Shown: positions 23,301 through 38,300, counted from the stretch's first letter. The stretch: DNA of 64,000 nt from Bactericera cockerelli (GCA_024516035.1 CM044956.1:3245501-3309500); one strand, 5' to 3'. Notes: a model not told the origin generated them from the letters alone. Program-made: numbers and translations.

Positions 23301-26300
23301 TTTCAATACCGGGTTCCGTCCACCGACCTCCAGGTTACAAGTCGGCCGCCGTATCGATCAAGCTACTGTTGGCTTCTGTTGCCTGAAATGTATAGGACGT
23401 ATTGTCTTCGGTCACTTTTTTTAGAATTGAGCTGGTAACATTACTGGGCGAATGAGAATATCCTGTTCTAGTTATTTTTTATTTTTTTTTGGTTTACCGT
23501 CTGAATTCGCTGAAAACTCCACCATGCGTCCACGACAATTTGAACCATCCATCCTGCAATGGGCCGGGAATAGTCAGCATCACGAGGGTTCGAATTTGAG
23601 TGGTCACCCCATCAAGTCTTGACCACGCTGGACGTTGCGTTGGTTAGATATCGGACGAGGACTGGTGGACCCTGACTTTGCGGGGGTTTTAATTTTTATG
23701 CACAGAAAAAGGCTATTTGTCGTTTAGTATTAAGAAGCCCGGCTAGACGCGTTGAATGCACCGGTTCTCGTAGGATCACCGAAGTTATCCAACGTCCAGC
23801 GAGGTGAAGACTTCGTGATGCTGCCATTCCGACCCAACCCAGGCTGGGCGAGGTTAATGTGGCTAGCAGGTTTGTGAGTTCGCTGCGAATGGAAGGTAAC
23901 ACAACACCCCTGTCGCGATATGACCATACAGTTGAAAAGGACGTTAAATCTAAATTAAAAAAAAGAAGCGCGTCAACGCTCCGACGCGCCAAGTCAATTT
24001 AACCTAATCGCGTCTGACGCGGCCGCAGGCGCAGCAGTTAGACGCGCAGGGGGAATAGCACCTTGAACCTCTTCCTAAACAAGTGCCTGGTGAAGATCAT
24101 ATCATGTATTGTGCTATCGAATTCTATGCTATTGGCATGTAATTGCACGTTGTACGTCGCTGCCAGTAGAAACAAATGGCGGATAATGTAATTGTCTGTC
24201 GAGACTTACCAATAACTGCCTACTGCCATTACTTACCTATTGACAATAACTGCTTACTGCATGCCATTACTTACCTATTGACAATAACTGCTTACTGACG
24301 AGACCTATCATTGTGACGTAACATTGCTGTGTAGACGTCAGCCTCAAAGCGATGTATGAGTTTGGTGTTGTACAAGCGTGCCTTTCTATGATAGGACATG
24401 ATCACATGCCCGACGTGTATACACATTGGGCCGTATTCATGAAAAAGAAGCAATTTCTCGAGAGTTAAAGCAAGAAGTAGAAGCAATAAAAAAATAAAGC
24501 AAAAGGTCTGAATGAAAAGGTGGAAGATAAAAGCAATTATTGCTCTTTTTGTATTCATAAACATTTTCTTTTGCTCCCAAGCATTTGCTTTTGCTCACAA
24601 GCAATTGCTCCATGTTTAAGTTAGGAGAGCTATTAATAAAAGGAAAATGTCAGCTTTATGAATATCCATGTACCATTTACTTCCAAAGAAGGACAAGCTT
24701 AGTCACCTTGGCAGAGTGAGTTAGCGCGCTATAGGCATTGCACGCACGGTGACCTGAATTCTATCCCCAGCGGGGCAGGATTTTTTCGGCTCTGAACTTG
24801 GATGTTCGGGGTCCACTCACACCTCGTGAGAGTCGTTAGGAAAAATGAGTAGCTGCTTTAATGTTTGCAGCGACCAGTGGTGGAATTATAGGCAAAAACA
24901 AGATATTGGGATATTGAAAATACGGAAAAGTCCTTAAATTCTGCGCTACCCACTAAAATTGTGATATAATAACACAAAGAAACACATTTATTTATTTTAT
25001 TTATTTACTTCCAAATAATAAAAATCTTTTGCTTACAAGGAAAAGCATTTTCTCTCCCAAAAAATAAATCCCGACTGAAGCAATTCCTTTGAATTTCCGT
25101 AGGAAAAGTTTTGCTTCTTTTCATGAATACGGCCCGTGTCGTACATATATCATAGACATGTAATAATTATACATATGTAAGTCGTACATATCATAGGCAT
25201 GTAATCATTGTATAGGTTCTCATTACCGTACCCCGTACCTAAATCAGAGACATGTTTCGTACCTATGTAATGTACATATCTGTATTATACACTCAATACA
25301 GACATTTCCGCAGCTATATTATCATAGATAAGATATTAGACAGAAGACACATGTATATTATGTAATATATAAATAATATTATGTAATTATGTATACATAG
25401 TACATACGTTACATGACCGGTACATTAGTATCTGTGTGTGTCCTATAAACACAGTAGAACCTGTATATGAAAGAACTCAAGGGAACGGAATTTTTCCCCT
25501 TATATCCAGGTTTCTCTTATAGAGAGGTTATATTCCCTTATAAAGAGGTAAATTGAACCTAGAAATTGTTCTCTTATATCGACGTTTCTCTTCTATCCAG
25601 TTAACTTATATATCCAGGTTTAACTGTAAAAATTCATTTTCACATTTATGTTGTTGTTGTAGCCAGCTTGGCTACAGCTGGAGGGGTGAGTGATGGTCTC
25701 CAGCCAACTTTATTTCAAAGTTGGCTCGTCCTAAACCACATATTTCTATGTGCGATCAACCATCCTGAGGACTTGTACTTTTCTTTATAAGCCATTAAAC
25801 CCATAGGAAACTGCAAGCTAGCCTGGCTTGTAAGGGTTGGCTAGTCTGTTCTCTGTTTATAGTCCTGTAGCGAGACACTGGTCTTCTCCCTGTTTAACGT
25901 CCCCCAGCCAGACTTTCACATTTATAGGCACACAGTGCAAACATAAGGCCTTCATCTTGGCGCTACATTTTTTTCTAGGATGTAGGAAATACGCAATTCT
26001 ACAAAATGAAACAAATTTGAAGCGTATCGGCCGAGAATTTAAAGAAGTACAAATGATTTAGTAAAAATTCTCAGAATATATCGAAAATGGAAATTCGATC
26101 GACTTTTATCGCCAAGTTTATTCGATTTGAACCATTTAGTCAATTTAGTGTGTCATATTAGTGTGTCGAGGAAGTAGTGTGTCATAGTTGGCCGTGGATT
26201 CTTGGTTTTCATCATACCAACATTCATCATCACAGGTCATGTTATCCAAGAAGTAATCATATTTACGTATATTTTGTGGTATCGAGAATTAGGGACAGAC

Positions 26301-29300
26301 AACCGCTAATCATGTCGTTGATATTCTACTTATTTACTTTCCGTGTAATAATAATACTCTTTAGTGGAAGATAACCACCAGGCGAGATTAATGCGCAAAG
26401 CATTTTCTACCACCTCACCCTCAGAGTCCTATTAATATGTGGTCACAAACTCAAATAAATGAGAAAAAATTCATGCTCTGGGTGGGATTCGAACCAACGC
26501 TATCCCTACGCTACCTGGATTACCAGACTAGCGCGTTAAGCTCTTGAATACCAGGTCATGTTATCCAAGAAGTAATCATATTCATTTTTTTTTTATGTGT
26601 CGAGAATTGGTGACAGACAACCGCGAATTACTAATCATGTCGTTGATATAACTTCATTGATAATGCGGCGGACTTGTAACCTGGAGGTCGGTGGTTCAAG
26701 TCCCGGTTTCAGAGTAGAATATTATATTTAGTTATCTCAACTACTCAAACTCGTTTTACTAAATCTACGCTGAAATCGGGACTTGAACAACCGACCTCCA
26801 GGTTACAACTCGTAAGCTGGAGGTCGGTGGTTCAAGTCCCGGTTTTAGCGTATAAGTATAAGTAGTGCTTTATTTAGACTGTCAGCGCAAGACAGGTAGT
26901 CCCATTATGCCAACAGTTTAACAAAGCACCTCTTTATTTATTTGAGTATAAATACAATGTAAAAAATTAACAACAATTAGAGAGTAAAGATAATAAAAAA
27001 CAAGAAATGGAAATAATAGAGGAAGATAGTATAACAATAATAGAAATTATTCTAGTTAAAAGAAAAAAATAAATCACATTCAATCACACATTCACACCAG
27101 GTACGGTAGTATAAGGGGGTCATTAAGGGAGGAGGAAGGATAATAAGGATTAAAGGGGGATTGTTTTCTTGCCAACAGCTTCAATAAGGGAAGATCTAAA
27201 GCGTAGATTTAGTAAGGCGAAGTTTGAGTTGTGATATCACGAAAGTGATTGACAGAAATATGATTCTTTTCCTCTCTTATATCCTAGGTTCGACCGTATA
27301 ATTGCCTGTCCCGCTAGCTCAGTGGTAAAGGCGGTACTCTGTGAATCCATAGATTCCAGAGGTCGCGGGTTCGAAACTTAGCCAAGACATGACAAGTTAT
27401 CTTATTATTACAATTTTGTTCGTTGAATATTTATAAATAAGCGTGTTGATGAGTGTTGCATATTAATTAATTTTATTTGTAATATTATTTACAATGTCAC
27501 ATATTATTAAACACGTGTTTTTCTCTCATCCCCCCGCAGGTATTACGTGGACCCGTCGACGCTACCGAACCTGCGACCCCCGATCTCCCAGTCCAGTCCA
27601 CAACCACCCTCCTCCTCTTCACACCACACCAAGTCAATCCCTCTGAGGACCACACAGGTACGCGTGGCTCCCTGCACGTCGAGGATCCCTGGTTCGAAAC
27701 CCGGAGCTGACAAAAAAAATTCTACTCAAAGTTTGCGCCAATCTTACTGCTGGAATACTGGGACTCATTTGTCCTAATCGGGCCTTATAAGAGGCCTTTT
27801 TTTCTACCAAAGATTTCATTGTGTTTAGAGACACCATTATCGCTCATAATAAAGTCTCTTTACATTTTAGTCAGAAATCGTTTCTTGTATTCAGAACTTG
27901 AAAAAAAAAAAAAATGATTTTCAAATTTTCACCTTTTGACGTAAAATTTAACAAGGTTTTCTGGGCTCGGACAGAAAAAAATACCATGGAATTATCCTTA
28001 TGATAAACTTTTTTAATAAAGCCGTCCAAAATAGGTGCAAATGATTCATTCCAGTGACTGAAACATAGCTTTGGAACACTTCCCTTTCATATTTCGACAC
28101 AAAATGTTGGACTCCGTGGCCTAAACAAATAACAATATCGCCATACTTATACTCCCAGACTAGGACTAATAAGTCCCATTATTCCAGCAGTAAGCCCAAA
28201 ACGTCTTATTATGTGGTGAAATTGCTTTTTCTGGTATATTTACTCTAGATTCAGTCATTCACTGAAAAAAAATTCCATTCGCAAGTGACCTTTTGAACTG
28301 TAAACTAACAAATGATAGTACTCAAGTGCTGAACGCGCTAGTCTAGTAATCCAGTTCCAGGTAGCGTAGGGATTCGTTGGTTCGAATCCCACCCAGGGGT
28401 CGTAACTTGTCATGCCCCGGCTGGGTTTCGAACCCGCGACTACCAGACCAACGCGACGCCTTCACCACTGAGCTACGGGGGGCTTTTTTTTGCAGACTGG
28501 CACATAAGTAGTGTTTTTTACGCCACAACAAATTTAAAGAAGAGTTGGTGTATGATCTTTTTTCACACATTAGCATTTTCGATATTTAGTGGACTGTATA
28601 TTTTAGGCGACATGGTTCATTAGAACAATTTTAAGATCCCAAAACCAAATGAATAAGATTGTGCATTCTTACCTTTGTGAGTACCTTTTAGATGTAATAC
28701 CTAACTTACCCACCCTTGCCAAAGGATAATAGGAATTAGAGTGGCACCCTACCCTAGCACTAAATCCCGCGGCGCGCTAAGCTAAATCAAAGGTTATATT
28801 AAATTTAGCACAAGTTTAAAAAAAAGGTCTATTTTATCACTAGGCACTATTTAACCACTGTTGTTTTACTTAAATTATTTCCAAGGGGGAATTACTCTTG
28901 TCGAGTTGACAAAGTTCCAAAGGGGAACGCTTACAGGGAAGCTTTTAAATGTGACGACCTCGAGCGAGAGAATTACCAAGAACCAAGAACAACTGAAAGC
29001 TAGGTGCTCGAAATCGACAATAAGCGAGGTAGCATCCTAGCCAAATTTAACAAGTTGTTAATTGGTTTGAGATGGCAAAGATTAGCCCATCAGGGCTTCA
29101 ACCAATATTAACCCATTGATTAATGTGGCCTCGACATTTTTCCCCCACCTTGAAAGAGGTAGCTTTCAAAGGCTAAAAATTGCTTTGAGTTTGCAAGTCA
29201 AAAGAAAAAAAATAATTTCTGAAAAATAAACAACAAAAATAAATAAATCATTTTTGAGAAAGTTTGTCCAGTTCCAAACTAAAGTTGAGAACCACTGACA

Positions 29301-32300
29301 AAGTCTTAAAAAAGTAAACTAAATCATTAACAATAAACCAACACCAAAAAAAGAATATAAAATTCACTGACAAGGGTCAGATGCAAATTTTAGGAACCAC
29401 TATAGAACTAATGGATAACAAACTCACAATAAAAATCAATATCATAAAAAAATATTTACAAAAAATAGATCTAATCAGTTGTAGATCAGCAAAATCATTG
29501 TGAGGGTAGCAGACACAGCTTTGTGATAGGCCGCGTATAAGTACCTGTTCTGGTACGCACTTGTACTACCCTGACGACTCCATCTTTAGCAGGATAAACT
29601 TGTGTGACCAAACCTAGAGGCCAATGTAGAGGGATACTGAGATCATTTTTCACAATGACCACTTGTCCCACTGTAATTGGAGGTTCTGGACCAATCCACT
29701 TCTGCCGTGCTTGCAGCTGGTTCAAATATTCAATGGACCAGCGTTTCCAGTAGGACTGAACCATATTATCAAGCAGCTGATATCTATTTAATCTATTGAT
29801 AGAAGTAGACAAGGTGTCTACCGCAGGAAACTCATTTAATGGTTGCGAATGTAAGAAATGAGCAGGTGTCAATACCTGCACATCGCTAGGGTCAGAACTC
29901 AAGGGACATAAAGGTCGCGAGTTCAAAAGAGCTTCTACTTGGGTTAGAACTGTGTAAAGTTCCTCAAATGTCAAAATTTGGGAACCAATTACTTTCATCA
30001 GATTTTGTTTTATCATGCGAATATTTCCTTCCCAAAGGCCTCCTTTATGAGGACTAAGTGGGGGCAGAAAAGACCACTGAATTTTTCTCTGAGCGAGTTC
30101 TTGGGCTAAGGCGCCATTGAATTGCTCAGACTCTAATAATTTATAAATTTCATTCAACTTATTCTTTGCTCCGATGAAATTTTTTCCACCATCAGAATAC
30201 ATGACGGACACAGCGCCACGCCTCGATAAAAATCGTTTGAATGCTGCTAGGAAAGCATCCGTCGATAGATCACTAGCCAATTCGAGGTGAATTGCCTTCG
30301 TGGTCAAGCACACAAAGATACATATGTACGCCTTTTGCGAGACCACGCCCCTTTTCTTTCCCATCGTGATGAGCACGTGGCCCGTGTAGTCGGTGCCGGT
30401 GTGCACGAAAGGTTTAGAAGTTTCATTCACCCTACTAGCGGGTAACTCACCCATGATTGCATTGGATGTGAGTGGCTTGAACCTAAAACAATGGTTGCAT
30501 TTTCGCACACGTTGACGAACAATATTTCGGCCCCCCACGATCCAATACTTTTGTCTGAGAAGGCTCAATAACAAATGTGGACCAGTGTGCATATTACTTT
30601 TGTGATAATAGTCTACTATCAGATTTGTAATACAATGCTTACTAGGGAGTAAGGTGGGGTGCTTTTGCTCAAAACTAAGAGAGGACTGACCTAGGCGGCC
30701 TCCTACTAATAACAAACCATGGTGGAGAAAAGGATTTAATTTTTGAATGTTAGGAGAACATAACCTTTTCTCTTCAATACAACTGATTTCACCAGAAAAA
30801 CATTCACGCTGTAAATCCTTTAACAAGCGCGTCTCGGCTTCTTGTAAGTCAGACGCTAGCATAATACCTTTCCTCATAGGTAATATTTTCAACATTCGTA
30901 ATATGTAAACAATGGAATGTAATAACTTAGACCATGACGAAAACCTTTGTGCTAATCTTAGAAGTACGCTAGAAGAAGGTTGAACAGTTATAAAAATATT
31001 TTTCTTTTCTTCGCGGTCCACGTTATCACTCTCCAGCGTGGTCGTTTCTACATCTAACGGCCACAGAGAGATCGGCTGGCCCAACCAATCAGGACCTGTC
31101 AACCACTCAGGGTATTCAATAAACTGTTTAGGTGTCATACCTCGAGTAATGCAATCACTAATGTTCTCTTTACCTGCTATATGATGAAAACATTCTGCAC
31201 CCACGTTCTCATGAATTTTTGACGTACGGTTAGCTACGAACTGTTTCCATCGATAGGCTGGGGATCGAACCCAATCTATGACAACTTTAGAGTCAGACAA
31301 ACAATAATAATCTTTAATTTTTACTCGAGGACTATACGTGTCTATTACAAGTTTCATTAATTTCGATAACAGCAGGGCTGCACACAGTTCGAGTCTCGGT
31401 ATGGTGAGACTTTTAAGAGGGCTTACTTTGGACTTTGCACAAATCAAATTTACCGATATATCACCAAGGGGTGATTTCACACGGCTGTAAATAGCACAAG
31501 CGTAAGCTTTTTCACTCGCATCTCCAAAACCGACCAGTGTTATCTCGCTGTCTAAGGACATGCCTGTGTGTCTTTTAAAGGAAAGAGACGACAGCAAAGG
31601 CAGCTCCTTTTGAAAAACATTCCACAGTTGTTTAATTTTTAAGGGTGGCTCAGAATCCCACTCAATTTTTTCTTGCCACAAATATTTTATCAGCAGCTTT
31701 GCAAACAAAGTTACAGGTGCCAAGAGGCCTAACACGTCAAAAATACTTGCCGTTAATTTTAAAACATTTCTTTTAGTACACTCTGCCTCTTTTATATTCA
31801 CTTCAAAGGAAAATGAATCTGTGACAGGTTGCCACAATAAACCAAGAACTTTCAAGGATGACTCATCCCATGTCACACAGGAGTCTAACTTATCCTCGTT
31901 CGGCAGGTGCTCGAGGACTTTAGAAGAGTTAGAGGCCCACTTGGACAGGGTGAATCCGCCTGTTTTGAACAAACCTACTAGTTGTGACTGAAGGTCAGTC
32001 GCTACAGCCTCAGTAGGGACGGAGATACATACGTCATCCATGTAGGAGTCTGTTAGTACTCGCTCACAAGCAAGTGGATACTTGTCATATTCCTTAGAAC
32101 ACATTTCTTTCACACACCGCAGGGCTAGATAGGGAGATGAGGAGACCCCAAAGGTCACAGTATTTAAGGTATAGGTCTTAAGATCTTCTTCTGGGGAAAG
32201 TCTACAAACAACCTTTTGAAACTTCCTATGATTCTCATTAAGAAGTATCTGGAGATACATCTTTTTTATATCTGTGGTCAGGACCACAGGGAACAATTTG

Positions 32301-35300
32301 AAATTTATCAATATAACAAATAAATCATTGTACAGTTTAGGCCCGGTATTTAATAAATCGTTAAGTGAAATGCCAGAAGTAGAGGCACAACTGGCATCGA
32401 ACACGGACCTTAACTTAAAGGACGCGTGATCATCTCGTATCACTACGTGTTGCGGTATATAATAGCCCTCTTGCGCACTATCATCATATACCTGTGACAT
32501 ATACCCACTGCTTATAAATTCGTTCATTACCTCACAGTACTGACTGTGTAATGAATTATTTTCGGACCTAAGTAATTTTTTCTCCAAGTTGAGAAATCTT
32601 TTCTTAGCTAAATAATAAGACTCTCCTAATTTATCAGGGCTCACCTTGAAGGGCAAGGCTACCTTGAACTTACCATTAGCCTCTCTTGTGAATGTAGACT
32701 GAAACAAGGTTTCACACTCTACATCACCAGGCTTAGTTAAACCAGCAGAGGGTACATTTTCAATTTCCATAAACTTTTTCATTGACATTTCCAAATTGTC
32801 ATCATAATTTTGGTTAAGGAAACCACAAAAATATTTTTTATCATCACTAGTAGTAACATTATTATTACACCTCCCTCCCATTACAGTATAGCCTAACGAG
32901 GTGTTAATAGCTACAGGAGAGTTCTCGGGACCAACGACTTTGCCTGGTTCCAAAAGAACTGAGAAGAGAGAGGCTCCTAAAATACCTTGAATAGGTTTAG
33001 AGACGTTAAACTCGTCATCCGACAAGACAACATTTTGCAAGTGAGAAATACTCTCCAAACTCAAAGGCTGAGAAGGCAAGTTGTCTGCAATGTTTTTTAC
33101 CACAAGAGCTTTAACAGCAAATTTTATATTTTTATCAAAGCGGGAGTTGAACTTAAAATCGACTCTCCCTTTTATTTGACTTGACAAGCCACAAATACCC
33201 TGTACTGCGCTAGAGACTTTAGTCAGCTTTAGACCCAACTGTTTCACTACACTTTCCTCAAGAATATTACTCTCGCTACCAGAGTCTAGCAAGAGTCTCA
33301 GCATGTGAGTTTTACCCTTTGAATCTTTAGTTTCTACCTTAACAGTAGACAGCAATACAGTGGAGTTATGAGTAGCGGTAGTAGCACAGAGCGATTTACT
33401 ATTTGACGTAGAAGTTGTCGCCCGCGAGTCTTCTACAGACCCGTGGGTTCGATCACCTCGTGAGGCAATATTTTTTCCAATAGAATTCTCAAAGTGCAAG
33501 AGAGTGTTATGACGCCCTTCACACTTTTGACATCTCATTTTAGACGGACACTGCCCTAACGTATGAGAATCTTTTAGACAAGAAAAGCAAAGGCGATTTT
33601 CCTTAACAAAAGCAAACCTGCAAGAAACTGACATTTTCAAAAAACTGTCACACCTATACAGAGGGTGTTTATCAGTTTTATTACACAAGTTACACACAGG
33701 GGTTTCATTTGCTACAAATGTATGTACATTACCTACAGCTCGAGATGAGTTGTAAGTAGACTGAGACTTAGAGAAAGCACTTTTATTGTCTTTCTCCGTC
33801 GATGTCGACTGGATTCTAGAAACCAATTTCACCTGATCTTTCAGAAAGCTTATGAGTTTGTTAACCTTAGGGTTATTTTCACCCTGTACTTTTAATTCGA
33901 ATTGCTTTCTAAGGTCTGTGTCAAGTTTGGAGGCACCGATATGACACAATATAACAGACCCAAGGGATTCAATATTCAATGCTGATAAACAATCTACAGC
34001 AGTTGAAAACTTGTCTACAAAATTACTAAATTGACCAAATGAGTCGGATTTCACAGATTTCAGACTTAATATCTGATCGAGATAGGTACTGAATAGTACT
34101 CTCGTATCCAAATACTTATCAACCAAGTTTTTCCATATCACTGGATAGTTTTGACCAATAGGGGGCACTCCACTAACCACAGACAACGCTTTATCAGAAA
34201 GCCTGGCAACTAGGTGTTGCACGCGCTGGTCGTTTGACAAATCTGGGTTGTCATGTACCAAAGACTTAAATAAATAATAAAACACAGGAAATTTATTAAT
34301 ATCACCCCCAAAGGTGGGTAATTGTAAAGGAGGCAGAACTACATTGGTGGCGGCAAACTTCTCTTGACTAGCTAACAAAATGCTTTCGTGAGCTTTAATT
34401 TTAAAATACAACTCATCACAGGCAGCACTTTGTTGCTCTGTCTCAAGTGGGGTTTCATCCTCTTTTAACTGAGAATTTATTTTTAAAATCTGATCCACAA
34501 CGTCCTCAAGCTTGTTAAACGTGGAGTCTGCAACCTTGGCTTGTTGCAAAAACTCGGTCTTTCTACTATCCCCTAGCTTTATAAGGTCATAACAGCGCTG
34601 TAAACGCTGATAGTACCTAGCTCGAGTTTTCTCAGCAATATCCAACAGTTCTTTAGGAGTTGCCTTTGACATAGTTAATTATGATAAATTTAACAAGAGA
34701 AATATGTATAGTTGAGAATAGTTAAACCAAGGTTAATAATATTTCAATTTTAAAATAAATTTAAAAAATAAATTGAACATAAATTACTTAATGATTAAAT
34801 ATCAGATTAGGAGGGTGCCTAACTTTGACCTGAAAACTCAAAGCAACTTATCCAATAATAAAATAATTATTTTTTTATCAAAATTAAATACAATAAAATT
34901 CAATAACCAACAGTGCACTAGAAACAATATAGCTGAAAGTTTTTAAACAGTTAGGTACTGCAAATTACTCAAAGGAGTTATTTTTACCAAATTTCAATTA
35001 CAGAACAAGGTGTTCCTATTATAAAAAAAATCATATGGACAGATGAACAGAGGGCTCAAATGCCTCAATAAATTTATAGGCAAAAGGCCTCAAATCACAA
35101 AATTATAACCAATGGGGTTAATATTTTTTAAATAGGAAAATTAATTTTCTATTGAGCAGAGGGCTCAATCAGAATGGAGCATGCTATGTAGAGCAAAGGG
35201 CTCGACATAACGACCGCTCATTTTACTAAAAAACTATAGCAAGGACTAAACTAGTTGTTCTGATCCAGGCTCGCTAGGACCAAGAAAATGTATGATCTTT

Positions 35301-38300
35301 TTTCACACATTAGCATTTTCGATATTTAGTGGACTGTATATTTTAGGCGACATGGTTCATTAGAACAATTTTAAGATCCCAAAACCAAATGAATAAGATT
35401 GTGCATTCTTACCTTTGTGAGTACCTTTTAGATGTAATACCTAACTTACCCACCCTTGCCAAAGGATAATAGGAATTAGAGTGGCACCCTACCCTAGCAC
35501 TAAATCCCGCGGCGCGCTAAGCTAAATCAAAGGTTATATTAAATTTAGCACAAGTTTAAAAAAAAGGTCTATTTTATCACTAGGCACTATTTAACCACTG
35601 TTGTTTTACTTAAATTATTTCCAAGGGGGAATTACTCTTGTCGAGTTGACAAAGTTCCAAAGGGGAACGCTTACAGGGAAGCTTTTAAATGTGACGACCT
35701 CGAGCGAGAGAATTACCAAGAACCAAGAACAACTGAAAGCTAGGTGCTCGAAATCGACAATAAGCGAGGTAGCATCCTAGCCAAATTTAACAAGTTGTTA
35801 ATTGGTTTGAGATGGCAAAGATTAGCCCATCAGGGCTTCAACCAATATTAACCCATTGATTAATGTGGCCTCGACAGTTGGGTAGAAGCTATTTAATTGC
35901 CATAGGCAATAACCCTATTTAATTAGGTCATATGCTTTTATATTTTTTTCGTTTTTATTGTATATATTGTTTCCATTTTTAATTGTTATAATAATTATTT
36001 GTATTGTACATATGTCTTACTAGCGGGCCGTAAAGCAAAAAATCCTTTTTCGCCAATGGCAGGTGTTGTAGTGGGAATTTCGAAAAATCCCGTCTTATTG
36101 CACATCTAGACTATAAGACAAAGCTACCAACCAAATTTCAGCTTCCTAGGACGTACCAGTTCGGAGAAACAGTGATGAATCAGTGAGTGAAACACTCTTT
36201 GATAAGTATACAGGGTGTCCCGTATACAGATGCAAATATTTTCCCGTATACAGATGCAAATAACCCCATTCACATAAAAGTTCACACCGACCGACCACTG
36301 TGAATGATCAATTTCCCTCTGTTAAACATCCCAGAGCAGTGTATTTATACCTCAAATTACGCGCCAATTCTGTTAAAATTCAGTCAACTTTAAATTTTCC
36401 ATCATGATTCTGAAGTGTTTTTTGAGCTTTGTGTGTACTGCGTTCCATGATCTTTAAAGTAATATAAATGAGCTTTCTTTTTTATAAAACTAAACATAAT
36501 AGGGTATTTTTTTAACTAGTGATACGCAGAATTGCAATTGTAGAAGTACTCTAAATTCACGAAAGGGAAAACAGGAAAAAATCGAATTTTAGAAAAATAT
36601 TGAACTTATGATTAAATATCTCTCTGGTCTTTCAATATTTTTTCATGCAACCAACTGCATTTCAAGGGAAATATGCATGACTATCGATACATGAAGTCAA
36701 AAACTACTTACTGGCTACCATTTCTTTAAAAACGTGCATCGATCTAAGTGACCTCTAGAGCTGTGGGAAAAACAGGGATTTGGCCATAACTCTTTAACGA
36801 AGCAAAATGCCCCACTGCAAGTTTCGCTCATATGATAGTCCACGGTGGGCTGAACCTACCCTCAAAATATTTGCATCTGTATACGGGACACCCTGTAGAT
36901 TAAATCTAATAAAGTGTTTCACAGTAATAATATAAATTATGAAACACAATTGGTCCGTGCGTCTGTGTGCTCTTGAACGAGATATCTCAAGAACGGTAAG
37001 AGCTATGAACTTGAAATTTGGTATGGAAGTTGATTTTATGTACCACACGAATCAAATAACTTTTAGTTGAAATCGACCGCACTATAGGGCCTAAGGGCCG
37101 TTCCTTGGGATTGGTTAAACATTTGAAAAAAAATCTTAGAATAGAATAAAAAATAATAGGGGTTTACTACGATTATTATTATTATTATTTATTTTTTGAT
37201 ATCTTGAACTATTTTTAAGTCAGCTCCAATTTACCAGAGACAATTACCACCGACATCTTTCCCCTAGTCTGGCTGGGGACGTTAAACAGGGAGAAGACCA
37301 GTGTCTCGCTAGAGGACTATAAACAGAGAACACACTAGTCAACCCTTACAAGCCAGGCTGGCTTACAGTTTCCTTAGGTTGATCGCACATAGAAATATGT
37401 GGTTCAGGACGAGCCAACTTTGAAATAAAGATGGCTGGAGACCATCACTCACCCCTCCAGCTGTAGCCAAGCTGGCTACAACAACTACTACATCTTTCTC
37501 CTCTCGCCTCGCAGATCACACACACAAACGGCTCCCCCTCCCCCGCCGCCGTGGCCGCCGCCGCCCCCTCCCCCCTAGTCCCCCCCTCCACCTCCACCTC
37601 CTCCTCCTCCTCCTCCCAGTTCCCCGCCGACTTCCAGCTGGCTCCGCGGGACCCCTTCTCCGCCGCCCCCCCGAGCCACCCGCCGCCGTCAACACAGCAG
37701 CCGCACCAGCAGCAGCAGGCGCCGCCCCCCACACAGCCGTCCTTCGCCAACTTCGACAACGCCGTGTTCTCCTCCGTGCAGCCAGGTGAGCGCGTGCAGT
37801 GGGCCCGTGTCGTAACGACGCGCGACGGAAGGAAATATTCGTACAAATCTGTCCGTATTTCCGTACGGAAGGAAACATTCGGAAATTTTAGGGGGGTCAA
37901 CTCTAAAGGTAGGATCACACGATATGGCAGAGCGACATATCGCCGCTAGAAAGTCAAAGAGGCGTAAGTGATTTTATCAAAGTTTTCAGGAGCGCACTTA
38001 AGCCTATGTGTTTGCTGCAACTTTTCCCGCAAATATCACATATGTCCAAACATAAAAAATCATTATCTTCACAAGGGTTTAAAAATCACATACGCCTGTT
38101 CGTGCTACCAAGAGTATGGAAGTGGGCATATGCGATATAATATGGCAATCTCCCTTGCCATAGCGTGTGATCGGTCTTTATTTACATAACCATAGAACTA
38201 TTTGGGTCTATGGCGACAAGTTTTTTCTATGGTGCCAATAGACGTATGGCAGACATTCATGTGAGTGCTTCATCACACACATGGTCTACAATATTATATG

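Larger units (their letters stand above)
28549..35876 (-). mobile_element. Full-length BEL/Pao LTR retrotransposon, apparently young
   Basis: 7328 bp. Two 588-bp LTRs look identical by eye, start TGTCGAGG and end CATACA on the minus strand, and are flanked by the exact 5-bp TSD GTTGG (28544-28548, 35877-35881), which is the BEL/Pao length. A purine-rich tract AAGGTGGGGGAAAAA abuts the 3' LTR. A TGG-starting candidate primer-binding site lies 6 bases inside the 5' LTR. One uninterrupted Gag-Pol frame is present. It is inserted at an R2 repeat edge inside an AGFG1 intron, antisense to the host gene. Confidence 0.95.
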
